Shown here piece by piece: positions 1 through 8,825 of a stretch of 64,000 bases of DNA (positions within the stretch are counted from its first letter, which is position 1; each line of letters opens with the position of its first letter). A program made the translations under genes and the position numbers. The stretch is from Candidatus Opimibacter skivensis (lineage in GTDB: Bacteria > Bacteroidota > Bacteroidia > Chitinophagales > Saprospiraceae). The stretch covers positions 127,478 to 191,477 of the forward strand of contig JADKHH010000010.1 in assembly GCA_016721905.1 (NCBI GenBank), read 5' to 3'. Under the pieces are notes generated by a model. That model saw only the letters and a list, made by a program, of their open reading frames with translations. It did not search any database and was not told the DNA's origin.

Positions 1-587
1 GACCAAACATTCCGAATTCACAGGCTATTGAAGATTTTATAATATTGTCGGGATCCGCCGTGCTGCGCGGAGTCGAAGTATTCACTGCGGTTCGACTTGA
101 TCCATTCAGAGCCTTTTAGTATTGTAGGTTTTGAATCCCCAAACATCCATTCTAGGGTTTTGAATCCTCCAAATTTATTCTCGCCGGGTTTTCCCTTCCC
201 TTAGCATCTTCAGCCCTTTAGTCTAGGTTTGAGCCCAATTATTCTCGCCGCCGCGCGCAGTTTGTCCCCTTTTCCCTTGTCTTAGCCTCTTCAGCCCTTT
301 AGGTATTCTAAGGTTTTGAATTCTCCTAATTTTTCTCGCGCAACACCGCAACGCCGCACTCGCCCTCCTTGTCTTCAGCCCTTTAAGGTTCTAAGATTTT
401 GAATCTCTCCAACGCCCAATTCTTTTCCTACTCTTCAGCCCTTTAAGTATTCTAAGATTTTGAATCCTCCAAATTTATTTATCGCGCAGAGACGCAGAGA
501 CGCAGTTTAATTACCCCCTTCCTCCATTCATCCTTTGCTCCATGCCCCTTGCTCCTTGCTCCTTGCTTTCATGCCTCTTTGACTTTT
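1..587. repeat. Degenerate intergenic repeats, no gene
   Basis: No credible coding region. The stretch is built from diverged copies of a roughly 40-base motif that reads TCTTCAGCCCTTTA, a short T/A-rich link (tattctaagg), then TTTTGAATCCTCC. Recognisable copies lie near 106-149, 150-180 (second half only), 207-235, 288-326, 373-410 and 432-470. They are separated by C/G-rich spacers (ctcgccgccgcgcgc) and followed by CGCAGAGACGCAGAG and by a CCTTGCTCCTTGC run near 536-570, which is the reverse complement of the run at 61530-61640. The CGGAGTCGAAGTA motif at 69-81 recurs near 22840. Seen directly; the function is unknown. Confidence 0.6.
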
Positions 588-2846
588 TTAGCGATTCACC
601 ACCACCCCACCCGCCAGGAAGGTCTGGCCACGATCATCAGACAGGAGGACAAAATAGTGGCCTTCAACAAGTGTATGAACATCCAACACCGACTGACGGG
701 TACCGGTTTCGGTAGCCATTTTTTGGTGGAGGACCTCTCTTCCTAACAAATCACAAATCCTGATCGTATAACTGCCGGCATTGCCTGTCACATTGATATG
801 TAATTCATCCGACACCGGATTGGGATATAGTGTCACCGATGCTTCTGAAGTCAATACAATGGTACCTGTTACCGGTGTGAATTCACCAGGTGTACCACCA
901 GCATGGTCGCTGGGCTGCCAACTGGTCGCGAAGTGATTGTCAAGTGTTGAGGACACCAGCTCGAGTGACCTTCCCTGGAGTGTATTGCTCTCAGGCCAGG
1001 GCGCATGATTGTTGTACCTCACAAAATCCACTAACAATCCATTGCCATCAAAAAGATAAATGACCTCACCCTCATTGCGCAACTTACCATCTGTCCATTG
1101 ATAGACAGGATAAGATGCGCCATTGAAATTGGAAGCTGTCTTTGCTATCACCACCACACTACCAGGTGCTATGGATGCACCGTTTGGGAAAGTAAAATCC
1201 ACCGCAGCTGAAATTGTATATCCTGCCAGGTTGACCGCAGTCGTGCCAGGATTATAGATTTCCAAAAATTCGCCGGTAGCGGTAAGCGTATCATTGTAGA
1301 GTATTTCGGAAATCATCAGCATGGGCCGGCCATCATAAACCGGCAACGAAGCGGATCCAAGATTACTTCCCCCGGCACCAAGGCCAATCGCTGGGCTATT
1401 GGGCAGAAGATCAAAATCATACCGTGTAGGATTGACGAAATGCGGATCGGTGTTCCAGTTGCCAGGACTACTGATGGAATCGAGATCTGAAAGGCATCGC
1501 GTCAAAGTCAGTCCAGAATAACTATCAAAAACATAAGCATCGACCGACGCATTGCTGACGATGCAATCTGTGATGCTGCCCGAACCACCAAGATGACCCG
1601 GATTCTTTTCATACGCGGAGACGCCTTGTTGATTTCCATACAAGGTACAATGCTCCACATTAGCAACACTCTCATCCTTGAGCGCAATTCCGATGGCGGT
1701 ATGCGCAATCACATTGTCCCGCATCGTAGCGGTAGATTGCTGACCGACAGAAATCCCTTTGTCAAAACAATAGAAGATGCGGTTGTTTTCAATCAACAGG
1801 TCTTGGCACTGCTCGCCGATATCCAATCCATCGCAGTTGTCGCCACGGAAATCATGGATGAGGTTGTTGCGTATCACCCCGCCTATCACACCATCATAAT
1901 CAATCGCATCCATATCGGGTTGTATGCCGCCTTCGAAGGTGCAGTTTTCAACCACGGCGTATCCTTGTTTTACGTTGATGCAATCTCCTGTCACAGATGA
2001 CCTGAGTCGTGAGTTGGTCATCACCACGTCTGAAAAACGGGCGAAGACTGGATTGTCATCCACATCGGTCAGGTCAAGATGATCAAGATGAATATCAGCA
2101 TGATAGGCACTGATGGCTGCGGGAAAATACAACCGGTTTGATCCCGCAGATGCATGCACGACGCTCACATAGGACATGGAGGAGGAAGCAGTCGTGTTTT
2201 TGAAAAAGATACCACCCCATGTTTCATTCGGTACAATGTTTTTCAAAACGATCGGTGCCTGTTCGGTACCATTCATTTGCACATCGCCGAGTATCCAGAG
2301 GTTGGCCTGCGGAGGGAAATGAATTTCCACACCAGGGTCAACCGTCATTGTTACACCAGGTGATACAACCACATCACCTGCAGCGATGTATGGCGAACAG
2401 TCGAGTGTCAGTGTTTGATTTTGACGGATCGTATCCGGAAGTGTGCCGCAGGTACCATCAGATTCGAGCACTGCTCGCAGGGTCACTGCATTTGTATCAA
2501 GTACGACATCCAACACGGCATTCGTTCCGATGATTTCGGGAGTGCCGTACGTGATGGTCTGAAGTTCGAAATCAAAACTGATGTCCGAACTCGTAACATC
2601 TGACTGGTGAATTTCTACCGCAATGATATTTTCACCGGCAACCAATGCAGTTGTGGGCAGGGTCGAGTTCATTCCATGCGTTTTCAGCGGTGCCGGAGAC
2701 TGAGCTGAGTGCAAGGGTGCCGAATGAAATTGCCGATGGCGCGGCAGGCAGGTTGATCCGCCAGATTTCATGTCCATTGAGATAGACGACTGCACCATCA
2801 TCCACCAGCAATCGAGCATGAAGGCCAGATAAAGCAGTGGGGTCAA
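588..2846 (-). CDS. C-terminal part of a beta-helix/lamin-tail T9SS surface protein (frameshifted from its upstream part)
   Basis: This frame carries the second half of a secreted protein whose first half is the ORF at 2843-5167. Genuine homology begins around residue 58 (NSTLPTTALVAGENIIAVEIHQ region); the residues before it are out of frame. A right-handed parallel beta-helix-like section follows (about residues 170-500, repeated IxNNxI/VxNCxF turns, e.g. GGVIRNNLIHDFRG), then a second lamin-tail domain (about 507-655, MISEILYNDT...GEFLEIYNPGTTAVNLAGY) and a T9SS type A sorting tail from about 670 (LYPNPVSDELHINV ... GHYFVLLSDDRG). The joining segment (DPTALSGLHARLLVDDGAVVYLNGHE) lies in the third frame between 2845 and about 2668, so two single-base shifts separate the parts: an extra base near 2845 and another near 2667. 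Either sequencing error or pseudogene. Predicted location is the cell surface via T9SS. Confidence 0.75.
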   Translation of the reverse strand: MTPLLYLAFMLDCWWMMVQSSISMDMKSGGSTCLPRHRQFHSAPLHSAQSPAPLKTHGMNSTLPTTALVAGENIIAVEIHQSDVTSSDISFDFELQTITYGTPEIIGTNAVLDVVLDTNAVTLRAVLESDGTCGTLPDTIRQNQTLTLDCSPYIAAGDVVVSPGVTMTVDPGVEIHFPPQANLWILGDVQMNGTEQAPIVLKNIVPNETWGGIFFKNTTASSSMSYVSVVHASAGSNRLYFPAAISAYHADIHLDHLDLTDVDDNPVFARFSDVVMTNSRLRSSVTGDCINVKQGYAVVENCTFEGGIQPDMDAIDYDGVIGGVIRNNLIHDFRGDNCDGLDIGEQCQDLLIENNRIFYCFDKGISVGQQSTATMRDNVIAHTAIGIALKDESVANVEHCTLYGNQQGVSAYEKNPGHLGGSGSITDCIVSNASVDAYVFDSYSGLTLTRCLSDLDSISSPGNWNTDPHFVNPTRYDFDLLPNSPAIGLGAGGSNLGSASLPVYDGRPMLMISEILYNDTLTATGEFLEIYNPGTTAVNLAGYTISAAVDFTFPNGASIAPGSVVVIAKTASNFNGASYPVYQWTDGKLRNEGEVIYLFDGNGLLVDFVRYNNHAPWPESNTLQGRSLELVSSTLDNHFATSWQPSDHAGGTPGEFTPVTGTIVLTSEASVTLYPNPVSDELHINVTGNAGSYTIRICDLLGREVLHQKMATETGTRQSVLDVHTLVEGHYFVLLSDDRGQTFLAGGVVVNR

Positions 2847-5167
2847 GCTACATCAAGCGTGGTTCTGAAATAATAGGAAGGCGTCTTATTGCCCGCATCG
2901 CCACCGAAACTCAACGTAGTGGCTTCATCGTTGTCGCCATAGCCCAGTTGCGCAGCGCCGCTGGTCCATGCGGCATCATTGAAAGAGGGTTGATTCCAAT
3001 TCACGGGTGGCGCAGTTGCTGCATCGCTGAATCGCCAGGTACTGCCGGCAGGTAAGATCGTATTGAGGATATTGTTTGATTTTTCCCAGCGTACGAAGTT
3101 GAAGCCTGGTTTTGCTTCCGCTGTCAGCGTGAAGGGGCGGCTCTGAATATATTTCCCTGACCATGGATACGAGGGCACTTTCATATCATGGAGTCGGATA
3201 AATCCATGTGCGGCATCACTCACTTCGAGTCTCAGTGAGGAACTTCCCGCAAGACCAAAGAAAGAACTGAGATCATCAAACATAAATGTATTGCGCAACA
3301 CACCGAACTGTTTCAGTTTCGCGACTTCATTTTCCCAGAATGTGATAGATGGGATCGCGTCACCATAGCTTGACGTCGTACCTAGCCAGCGGGCGATTTG
3401 ATTGGGCATTTCGGGGCGTATCCATTGGGCATGCAGATCTACACGTCGGTTGATCGTAACCGGATTGAAGGTGATAAACAAGTGATCGGCAAAGCGGGTG
3501 ATAAAACGTTGCTTGAATGCCTCATTTTCCAACATCTTACGAAGGAAGAGCGTGGCCCAGGCTGGATTACTGTATTCAGGGCCAGTGAGGGAGGTAGCCC
3601 AGTCCATAGCGGTGCCGTTGGCATTGTCTACGTTGAAGCCACGGTCATAGTCGTGCAGCAGCCAGCGCCAGCGACCTGTCGGGGATTGTTTGCGCACCAG
3701 GGAAATATTGTGTCCCCAGCTCGTATTGGCCACAAAGATCTGGGAGATGATGTAGTCTGTAAAATTTCGGGTATCGGCTATGGCATCGAGCGCGGCGAAG
3801 GAGGCATCGCTTTGTACGCCGGCAGTGAGCATCGCGACCAATTGCTGATAGGCGATGTCGTTTCCTTCCTTGATCTCCGCGTTGTTTTCGATATAGTCAA
3901 GGCTGTCCGGGTCGATCGAGTGATAATATTCGGTGTATTCTGCGTCTTGTTTTTCGCGGATGTTTTGGATGCCGAAATACTGCCCGTTGATATAGACCAG
4001 ACAGGGTCGAAAATCCTGGTCATCCATGTCTGTAGCCTGGTCGATGAGGCCTTGCATCATGCCATCGCGAAACATCGTGTATGACCAGTCATTGCCTGAG
4101 CAGCGCAGGACGATGTCGCCAAAGCGAGTGCGTGGATTGTCAGGAAAAAGTTGATAGTCGAAGTGGCCTGAGCCATATTGCCCGCGGGAGTAGATATTCA
4201 ATAATTTCTGGGGCAGGATCCAGGCGTTTTGTCCACCGACCTGGATGCCGGCGTCATGATGGAAACCTGCCAAACCATCCGGCTCGTAAAACTCGAGATG
4301 AACGGGATACTCCCATGTTGGCTTAAAGTCCTGCACGTATAGACCGCTGTCAGCGGCAAAGAAATAATCCGGATCTGAGGAGAGGGACAGCACTGGAAGG
4401 CCTCGCTGATCAAAACCTTCATTGATAAAATAGGTATTGGTCACCGTTGGTCCTGGCAATTGACCAGCGTAAAACATCCGGGCTTTGACCACCGTCGTGG
4501 AATTGATCTGAATAGGTTGTGAATAGACGGGGCTGGTTTCATTAGGTACAGCACCATCGAGGGTGTATCGTAGTGTGCCTGTGTTGTAGTTGTCTGCGAT
4601 ACTCACGGTGACAGTGCCGTTGAAAAATCCACCTGATATGGAGAAGATAGGTTCCTGGACAACATAATCCGAGAACAAGGTGCTGGTGTTATTACTCTTC
4701 CGTGGTGTGGGTAGGTTAAAAAAGCCCCAGGTTGATGCGCCGTTCGTTTCCCGGCCATAAGACACATCCGTCAGTTGAGCCGGAAAGGCAATGAAATCCA
4801 CTTTTGTGCCGGCGTTGTTGTACAGCGTTAGTTCTTCGCCATCGGCACTGAGACTGAAGCTGGTGTGGAGGCCGGTGCCAGTGCCGTCGGCCCAGATCAG
4901 GAGGAAGCTGTCGGCTGGTAAGATGGTGCCGCTTGGGATGGACCATTCCGTGTTGTCGCCGCTGTCTGACAGTCTCCAACCGGAGAGGTTTACGGGGCTG
5001 GAGCCATCATTGAAGAGTTCGAGCCAGTCGCTGTATTCGCCATTATCCGGGTCGGCGATTGTGGAGGAGTTGGAGGCCTGGAGTTCATTGAGCAGGACCT
5101 GAGACCAGACAGGAGTAACCAACAGTAGTAGACTGGCGGTGGCCAGTGGGTAAAGGTGTTTCATCAT
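2843..5167 (-). CDS. CotH-kinase / lamin-tail domain secreted protein, N-terminal part (frameshifted)
   Basis: Signal peptide at the N-terminus (MMKHLYPLATASLLLLVTPVWS, cleavage before QVLL). Domains in order: lamin-tail domain at about 22-160 (LLNELQASNSST ... DWLELFNDGSSPVNLSGWRL), a chitobiase/Fn3-associated-type repeat at about 172-250 (GTLRYTLDGAVPN), and a CotH-kinase-like domain at about 262-620 (PVLSLSSDPDYFF ... QNIREKQDAEYTEYY, DYDRGFNVDN). CotH proteins are atypical kinases in Bacillus spores; in Bacteroidota this lamin-tail/CotH combination is common on secreted proteins of unknown substrate. The ORF stops inside a carbohydrate-binding-like domain (SYYFRTTLDVA then stop) that continues one base out of frame, so the natural protein is about 1,500 residues and ends with the T9SS tail encoded at 588-2846. 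The next gene upstream is divergent. Confidence 0.8.
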   Translation of the reverse strand: MMKHLYPLATASLLLLVTPVWSQVLLNELQASNSSTIADPDNGEYSDWLELFNDGSSPVNLSGWRLSDSGDNTEWSIPSGTILPADSFLLIWADGTGTGLHTSFSLSADGEELTLYNNAGTKVDFIAFPAQLTDVSYGRETNGASTWGFFNLPTPRKSNNTSTLFSDYVVQEPIFSISGGFFNGTVTVSIADNYNTGTLRYTLDGAVPNETSPVYSQPIQINSTTVVKARMFYAGQLPGPTVTNTYFINEGFDQRGLPVLSLSSDPDYFFAADSGLYVQDFKPTWEYPVHLEFYEPDGLAGFHHDAGIQVGGQNAWILPQKLLNIYSRGQYGSGHFDYQLFPDNPRTRFGDIVLRCSGNDWSYTMFRDGMMQGLIDQATDMDDQDFRPCLVYINGQYFGIQNIREKQDAEYTEYYHSIDPDSLDYIENNAEIKEGNDIAYQQLVAMLTAGVQSDASFAALDAIADTRNFTDYIISQIFVANTSWGHNISLVRKQSPTGRWRWLLHDYDRGFNVDNANGTAMDWATSLTGPEYSNPAWATLFLRKMLENEAFKQRFITRFADHLFITFNPVTINRRVDLHAQWIRPEMPNQIARWLGTTSSYGDAIPSITFWENEVAKLKQFGVLRNTFMFDDLSSFFGLAGSSSLRLEVSDAAHGFIRLHDMKVPSYPWSGKYIQSRPFTLTAEAKPGFNFVRWEKSNNILNTILPAGSTWRFSDAATAPPVNWNQPSFNDAAWTSGAAQLGYGDNDEATTLSFGGDAGNKTPSYYFRTTLDVA

Positions 5168-5668
5168 AACCCAAAAGAAAGTGGCGGGTTTTAAAGTGCC
5201 GAAGGTAGAAATAACCCCAGAGATATGAGGGGGTATCAGCTAATAGAGGAAATCCGGGTGAACTTGTAACAAGGGTCGTGAAGAAAAAAGGAAGGCGTCT
5301 GGGTATGTTGATTAATACCTAACTTTAGTTCTGAACCAAATACCTTAACACCAGAAACCGGCTTACAGGCTGACAGAAGAATATCGACGCTTGAGGTTGT
5401 CCGACGGAAATGTGCGTGGCATACATTTAAAAAACGCATGCTTCGACTGCCACGCGCACATCCTCCTACTCCCGCTCAGCGATGGCTTTGACTTGTCGCC
5501 AAGAGCATCTTAAAAAACGCAATAAAAAAGCTCTGAGAATCAGTTGTGGACTTTTGCATTTGGTGACGACAATACAAATGTTACCCACCATAAAAATGAC
5601 AGCGATGCCGAAACAAAAAACTGATAGATGTCATAAAAAATGAGTTTGAAATTTAAAATTTCAATGCC
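5168..5668. other. Intergenic region, no gene recognised
   Basis: Divergent spacer between the CotH-type gene (-) and the FGE-like lipoprotein gene (+). It holds a CTTCGACTGCC ... CCGCTCAGC segment near 5431-5486, which resembles part of the dispersed repeat at 40929-40970. A 67-codon minus-strand ORF inside it has no signal peptide or recognisable motif and is not called. I do not see a convincing promoter. Confidence 0.4.
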
Positions 5669-6844
5669 ATGAAAACAAAAACAAGTTTCTACCTTTTTTC
5701 ATTTTTAGTTTTGGGAATGTGTTTAATGCTTACGGAAAGTTGTGATAAAGATGATGAACCAGTGCCAATATTAACCACTTCGGACGTAACTGAGATTACG
5801 CCCGTTAGTGCAAAATGCGGAGGCCATATTACTTCCAATGGCGGTGCTACCGTAACAGAACGAGGAGTGTGCTGGAGCACTGGACTAACCCCCACCATTG
5901 CCGATAGCAAAACCAGCGAGGTTCCAGGTACAAGCACTTTTACAAGTACAATCAGTGGATTAACCGCCGGTACAACCTACTATGTAAGGTCGTATGCAAC
6001 CAATGCTAATGGCACAGGTTATGGAGCGGCTTTGTCGTTTCAAGCCTTTAACCTCTCTATTGTAATGGTAAGCATCCCTGGAGGCACTTTTACCATGGGC
6101 AGCCCAATCACAGAAGTGGATCGCTATCCTAACGAAAGCCAGCATGTGGTAACGCTCACTCCTTTCCGCATGAACAAATTTGAAATAACCAATACCCAGT
6201 TTGCTGCTTTTTTAAATGCCAAAAGTATAGGCAGCGATGGGCTTTATGCTGCTGGAACCTATCCAACTGAAGCCTTGATTTATACCAGTATGTACAATTA
6301 CGACTTGGGCTTACATTACGCCTTGGGACAATGGGCTCCGGTTGTAGGTTACGAAAACCATCCTGTAAACAATGTAACATGGTATGGAGCTGCCGAGTTT
6401 GCAACTTTTATGGGAGGGCACCTGCCTACCGAAGCCCAATGGGAATATGCCTGCCGTGCAGGGACTACTACAACATTTAATACCGGTATTTGTCTAAACA
6501 ATCTGCAAGCCAATTATAATTGGGCATATCCATATAACACCTGCACCAATACCAACATGACTTATCCGGGCAAAACACAGTCCGTAGGCTCTTATAGCCC
6601 CAATGCTTTTGGTTTGCACGATATGCATGGCAATGTTTGGGAGTGGTGCAACGATTGGTATGGAACTTATTATATTGGTCCGCAAACCGACCCAACTGGT
6701 TCTGCTACGGGGTTGTCCCGCGTGATGCGTGGTGGTGGCTGGTTCGTCGGTGGTGCGGACGGCTGCCGCTCAGCCTTCCGCCTCTACGGCCCTCCAGACG
6801 GTTACAGCGACAATAGAGGTTTCCGCCTGGTGTCTCCCGAGTAA
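5669..6844 (+). CDS. Lipoprotein with Fn3-like and formylglycine-generating-enzyme-like (SUMF1 / C-type lectin fold) domain
   Basis: A 391-residue predicted lipoprotein: signal peptide and lipobox LTESC (Cys at about 25) followed by DKDDEP. An Fn3-like domain spans about 32-125 (TSDVTEITPVSAKCGGHI ... GTTYYVRSYATNANGTGYG). The FGE-sulfatase/SUMF1 domain spans about 130-391 (MVSIPGGTFTMGS, ITNTQFAAFLNA, HPVNNVTWYGAAEFA, LPTEAQWEYACRAG, GLHDMHGNVWEWCNDWYG, GFRLVSPE). True FGEs need a Cys pair near the C-terminus; here only one Cys is present in the RGGGW...GCRSAFR stretch, so catalysis is unlikely and a ligand-binding role is more plausible. The last 120 bases are much more G/C-rich than the rest and rich in NNC/NNT codons (see the separate entry). 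Start chosen at the ATG just before the signal peptide. Confidence 0.85.
   Translation: MKTKTSFYLFSFLVLGMCLMLTESCDKDDEPVPILTTSDVTEITPVSAKCGGHITSNGGATVTERGVCWSTGLTPTIADSKTSEVPGTSTFTSTISGLTAGTTYYVRSYATNANGTGYGAALSFQAFNLSIVMVSIPGGTFTMGSPITEVDRYPNESQHVVTLTPFRMNKFEITNTQFAAFLNAKSIGSDGLYAAGTYPTEALIYTSMYNYDLGLHYALGQWAPVVGYENHPVNNVTWYGAAEFATFMGGHLPTEAQWEYACRAGTTTTFNTGICLNNLQANYNWAYPYNTCTNTNMTYPGKTQSVGSYSPNAFGLHDMHGNVWEWCNDWYGTYYIGPQTDPTGSATGLSRVMRGGGWFVGGADGCRSAFRLYGPPDGYSDNRGFRLVSPE
6728..6835 (+). other. Candidate diversity-generating-retroelement variable region (VR)
   Basis: This is the 3' end of the FGE-like gene, where DGR target proteins carry their VR. The usually invariant RGGSW reads RGGGW here, the change expected from adenine mutagenesis of an AGC codon to GGC. 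The following variable residues are almost all NNC or NNT codons (F V G G . D G ... F . L Y G P ... D G Y S D), as expected if the template carried AAC/AAT at those sites, whereas fixed scaffold residues (TGC CGC TCA GCC, GGT TTC CGC CTG GTG) are kept. The first 60 bases contain almost no adenine. No reverse transcriptase, Avd or template repeat is visible in this window, so diversification would have to come from elsewhere in the genome or may be past. Inference from pattern, not proof. Confidence 0.45.
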
Positions 6845-7168
6845 GCAGTGATTAATTCTGTCCTTCATTTTATGCTAAAATTTGTTTAGGTAAGTTTATA
6901 ACTTAATAACTAAACTTATTTCTTCGCAGAAAAGTAATAATGAAAGAAGTACAGTGGGTAACACCAGATGTAGCCAATGGCGGATATTGAAGGGAATGGA
7001 TAATTTTTTGTATAGAAGGGAATACTGCTATCTGGAAAATAACTAACTTGAATCGCCACTGCCTGCATCCTTGGTCGTTATATGACATCCTCCCGACAAA
7101 AATTCGTAAATCTTACTGTATATGAGGAGGATTTGGTATTTTGGTATAGTAATCATAAAGCTTCAACA
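6845..7168. other. Intergenic region, no gene recognised
   Basis: A/T-rich spacer of about 320 bases downstream of the FGE-like gene. No reverse-transcriptase motif, no repeat of the upstream variable region and no convincing terminator hairpin were found. Confidence 0.35.
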
Positions 7169-7273
7169 ATGAAGGCTTATGTAGTCAGCGTATTTCTTAT
7201 TGCAGTATCCGACTTGTACGGACAAATCCTATCTCTACCGGATTCCCTTTTTAAGCAACAATTAAATGAGTAG
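7169..7273 (+). pseudogene. Truncated secreted-protein remnant
   Basis: The ATG at 7169 opens a short frame that begins with a good signal peptide (MKAYVVSVFLIAVSDLYGQ) followed by ILSLPDSLFKQQLNE, the start seen in many Bacteroidota secreted leucine-rich-repeat or calcium-binding proteins (LPDxxFKxxL). It then hits a stop; a second short frame (IDEHLKNNANANSESQ) continues out of phase to about 7345. This looks like the 5' end of a secreted protein lost to deletion or frameshift just before the next gene. A 63-codon version can be read from 7082, but its first 29 residues look non-coding. Confidence 0.35.
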
Positions 7274-7296
7274 AATTGATGAGCATCTAAAAAATA

Positions 7297-8733
7297 ATGC
7301 CAATGCAAATTCTGAAAGCCAATTTAAGATGGTGCAAGGCTAGTAAAAAGAAATGCAACTTCATTGCTCTACTTTTAGTGATCGCTTGTGTCAACATAGG
7401 CTTATCTCAGTGGACTCAAACGAATGGTCCTTATGGAAAAACAAATGTGTTAGCCATCATTCCAACGGATGCACAAGTATTCACTTCCACAAAGTGCGGC
7501 TATTTTTCTAAAAAAGAAATTGATTCTGCATGGAGTTTGGATTCTTCCTTCTCGTTTACTGCGTATACTCAAATTGGAGACAGTCTTTTCATCGGAGGTA
7601 GTGACCTGAATCTAATCGATGTCTCAGATCCGAATCATACGCTAACCATGATTAATCCCATTTCATTTACCATGTTGACTCATTCTGATTCCTGTTTATA
7701 TGGAGCTACTCCAAGTGGATTTTTCAAGTCACGTGACATGGGAAGCACCTGGGAATCGAAGAATGAAGGACTTCCATTTGATACCTTTTGGTCGGGATAT
7801 AATCCGATACTTCTATACAAACTTTTTTGTTTGGACGTAACAACAAACTATATTTTTGGCGGCACAAAAAAAGGAATATTTAGAAATACAGGTAATCTGG
7901 CAGGATGGTCCGCCGTGAATACAGGACTTCCTATTGATACCATTACGTTAATAAAATCATATACTGATACGCTCTTCATTGCGATTGGAAATGAACTTTA
8001 TACTAGCTCCGATTTTGGTGAAAGTTGGAGCTTACGCTTTACTGCTCCCTCTTATATTAGTTCTTTTCTAAAGGTTAATTCCCAGTATTATGTTGGAACC
8101 ATTAAGAATGGAATCTATTATTCCCCTGATCGTGGTGAATCCTGGGAAATTCTCGATATTGGTTTAAATGATCTGCACATAACAGTCCTTGCTTTTTATG
8201 ATTCCATCTTGTTTTGTGGTACAAATAGTAAAGGTGTATTTCGTTATCAAAATAATCACTGGGAGGATAACAATAATGGGCTGATATGCTCATCGGTTAA
8301 TTCAATGACGAGTTTAGACAATCATATTGTGGCGAGCACATCCGAAGAAGTCTTCCTTTCCGCCGATCCGGATAATGGTTGGAATGTAATTTCACCTGAC
8401 TCCCCTCACAATTCCTGGGCTTCCGTTAAAGCATGTGATAACACCTTATTTTTATCGGTCCGATATGGATGGCCTCTTATTTCGCCTCAATCGCCTTACA
8501 TTCTGTATAGTTCGGATTTTGGAAATACATGGAATAGCTTGATTCATCCGCCACCCTTTTCAAGGGATGACCCGTATCGTATTACCTGCTTTCAAAATGG
8601 CTTTTTTGCACGAGAAGATGAATTAATATATTTTACTGATAATTTAGGCATGACATGGAAAAATACATCTATATCAGCCGAGTATTGTAACAACATCAAT
8701 GGGTTGGAGTATTTAACGGCATTCCATATGTAA
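7297..8733 (+). CDS. BNR/beta-propeller T9SS protein, N-terminal part (frameshifted)
   Basis: The frame starts with a hydrophobic segment (CNFIALLLVIACVNIGLSQ) that acts as a signal peptide after a basic N-terminus; the true start may be the ATG at 7303. The rest is a repeat of blades typical of photosystem-II-stability/BNR propellers: GxTWxxxNxGLP-like turns (MGSTWESKNEGLPFDT, DFGESWSLRF, DRGESWEILDIGLND, DFGNTWNSL) and FIGGS/GGTKKGIF strands. The frame runs out at INGLEYLTAFHM; homologous sequence continues one base out of frame from 8706 (GVFNGIPYVTACGSGN), then meets an in-frame TAA at 8754. The last third, including the sorting tail, is at 8826-9422. Two independent lesions make this a likely pseudogene unless the sequence is wrong. 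Confidence 0.7.
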   Translation: MPMQILKANLRWCKASKKKCNFIALLLVIACVNIGLSQWTQTNGPYGKTNVLAIIPTDAQVFTSTKCGYFSKKEIDSAWSLDSSFSFTAYTQIGDSLFIGGSDLNLIDVSDPNHTLTMINPISFTMLTHSDSCLYGATPSGFFKSRDMGSTWESKNEGLPFDTFWSGYNPILLYKLFCLDVTTNYIFGGTKKGIFRNTGNLAGWSAVNTGLPIDTITLIKSYTDTLFIAIGNELYTSSDFGESWSLRFTAPSYISSFLKVNSQYYVGTIKNGIYYSPDRGESWEILDIGLNDLHITVLAFYDSILFCGTNSKGVFRYQNNHWEDNNNGLICSSVNSMTSLDNHIVASTSEEVFLSADPDNGWNVISPDSPHNSWASVKACDNTLFLSVRYGWPLISPQSPYILYSSDFGNTWNSLIHPPPFSRDDPYRITCFQNGFFAREDELIYFTDNLGMTWKNTSISAEYCNNINGLEYLTAFHM

Positions 8734-8825
8734 CTGCCTGTGGTTCGGGGAACTAAAACAAATTCAATTCTCATTGGGTTTTATCTAATACAGGACTACC
8801 TACTGATCTGCCACCGGGATCTATC

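Noticed and set aside
3398..4084. 228-codon plus-strand ORF opposite the CotH gene
   Set aside because: It is antisense to a clear CotH-domain coding region and has no motif of its own.
5236..5439. 67-codon ORF in the 5.2-5.7 kb spacer
   Set aside because: No signal peptide, domain or ribosome-binding site, and it overlaps repeat-like sequence.
5669..6844. Functional formylglycine-generating enzyme (sulfatase activator)
   Set aside because: The domain is present but one of the two catalytic cysteines is missing and no sulfatase gene is adjacent; a lipoprotein with a binding fold is more likely.
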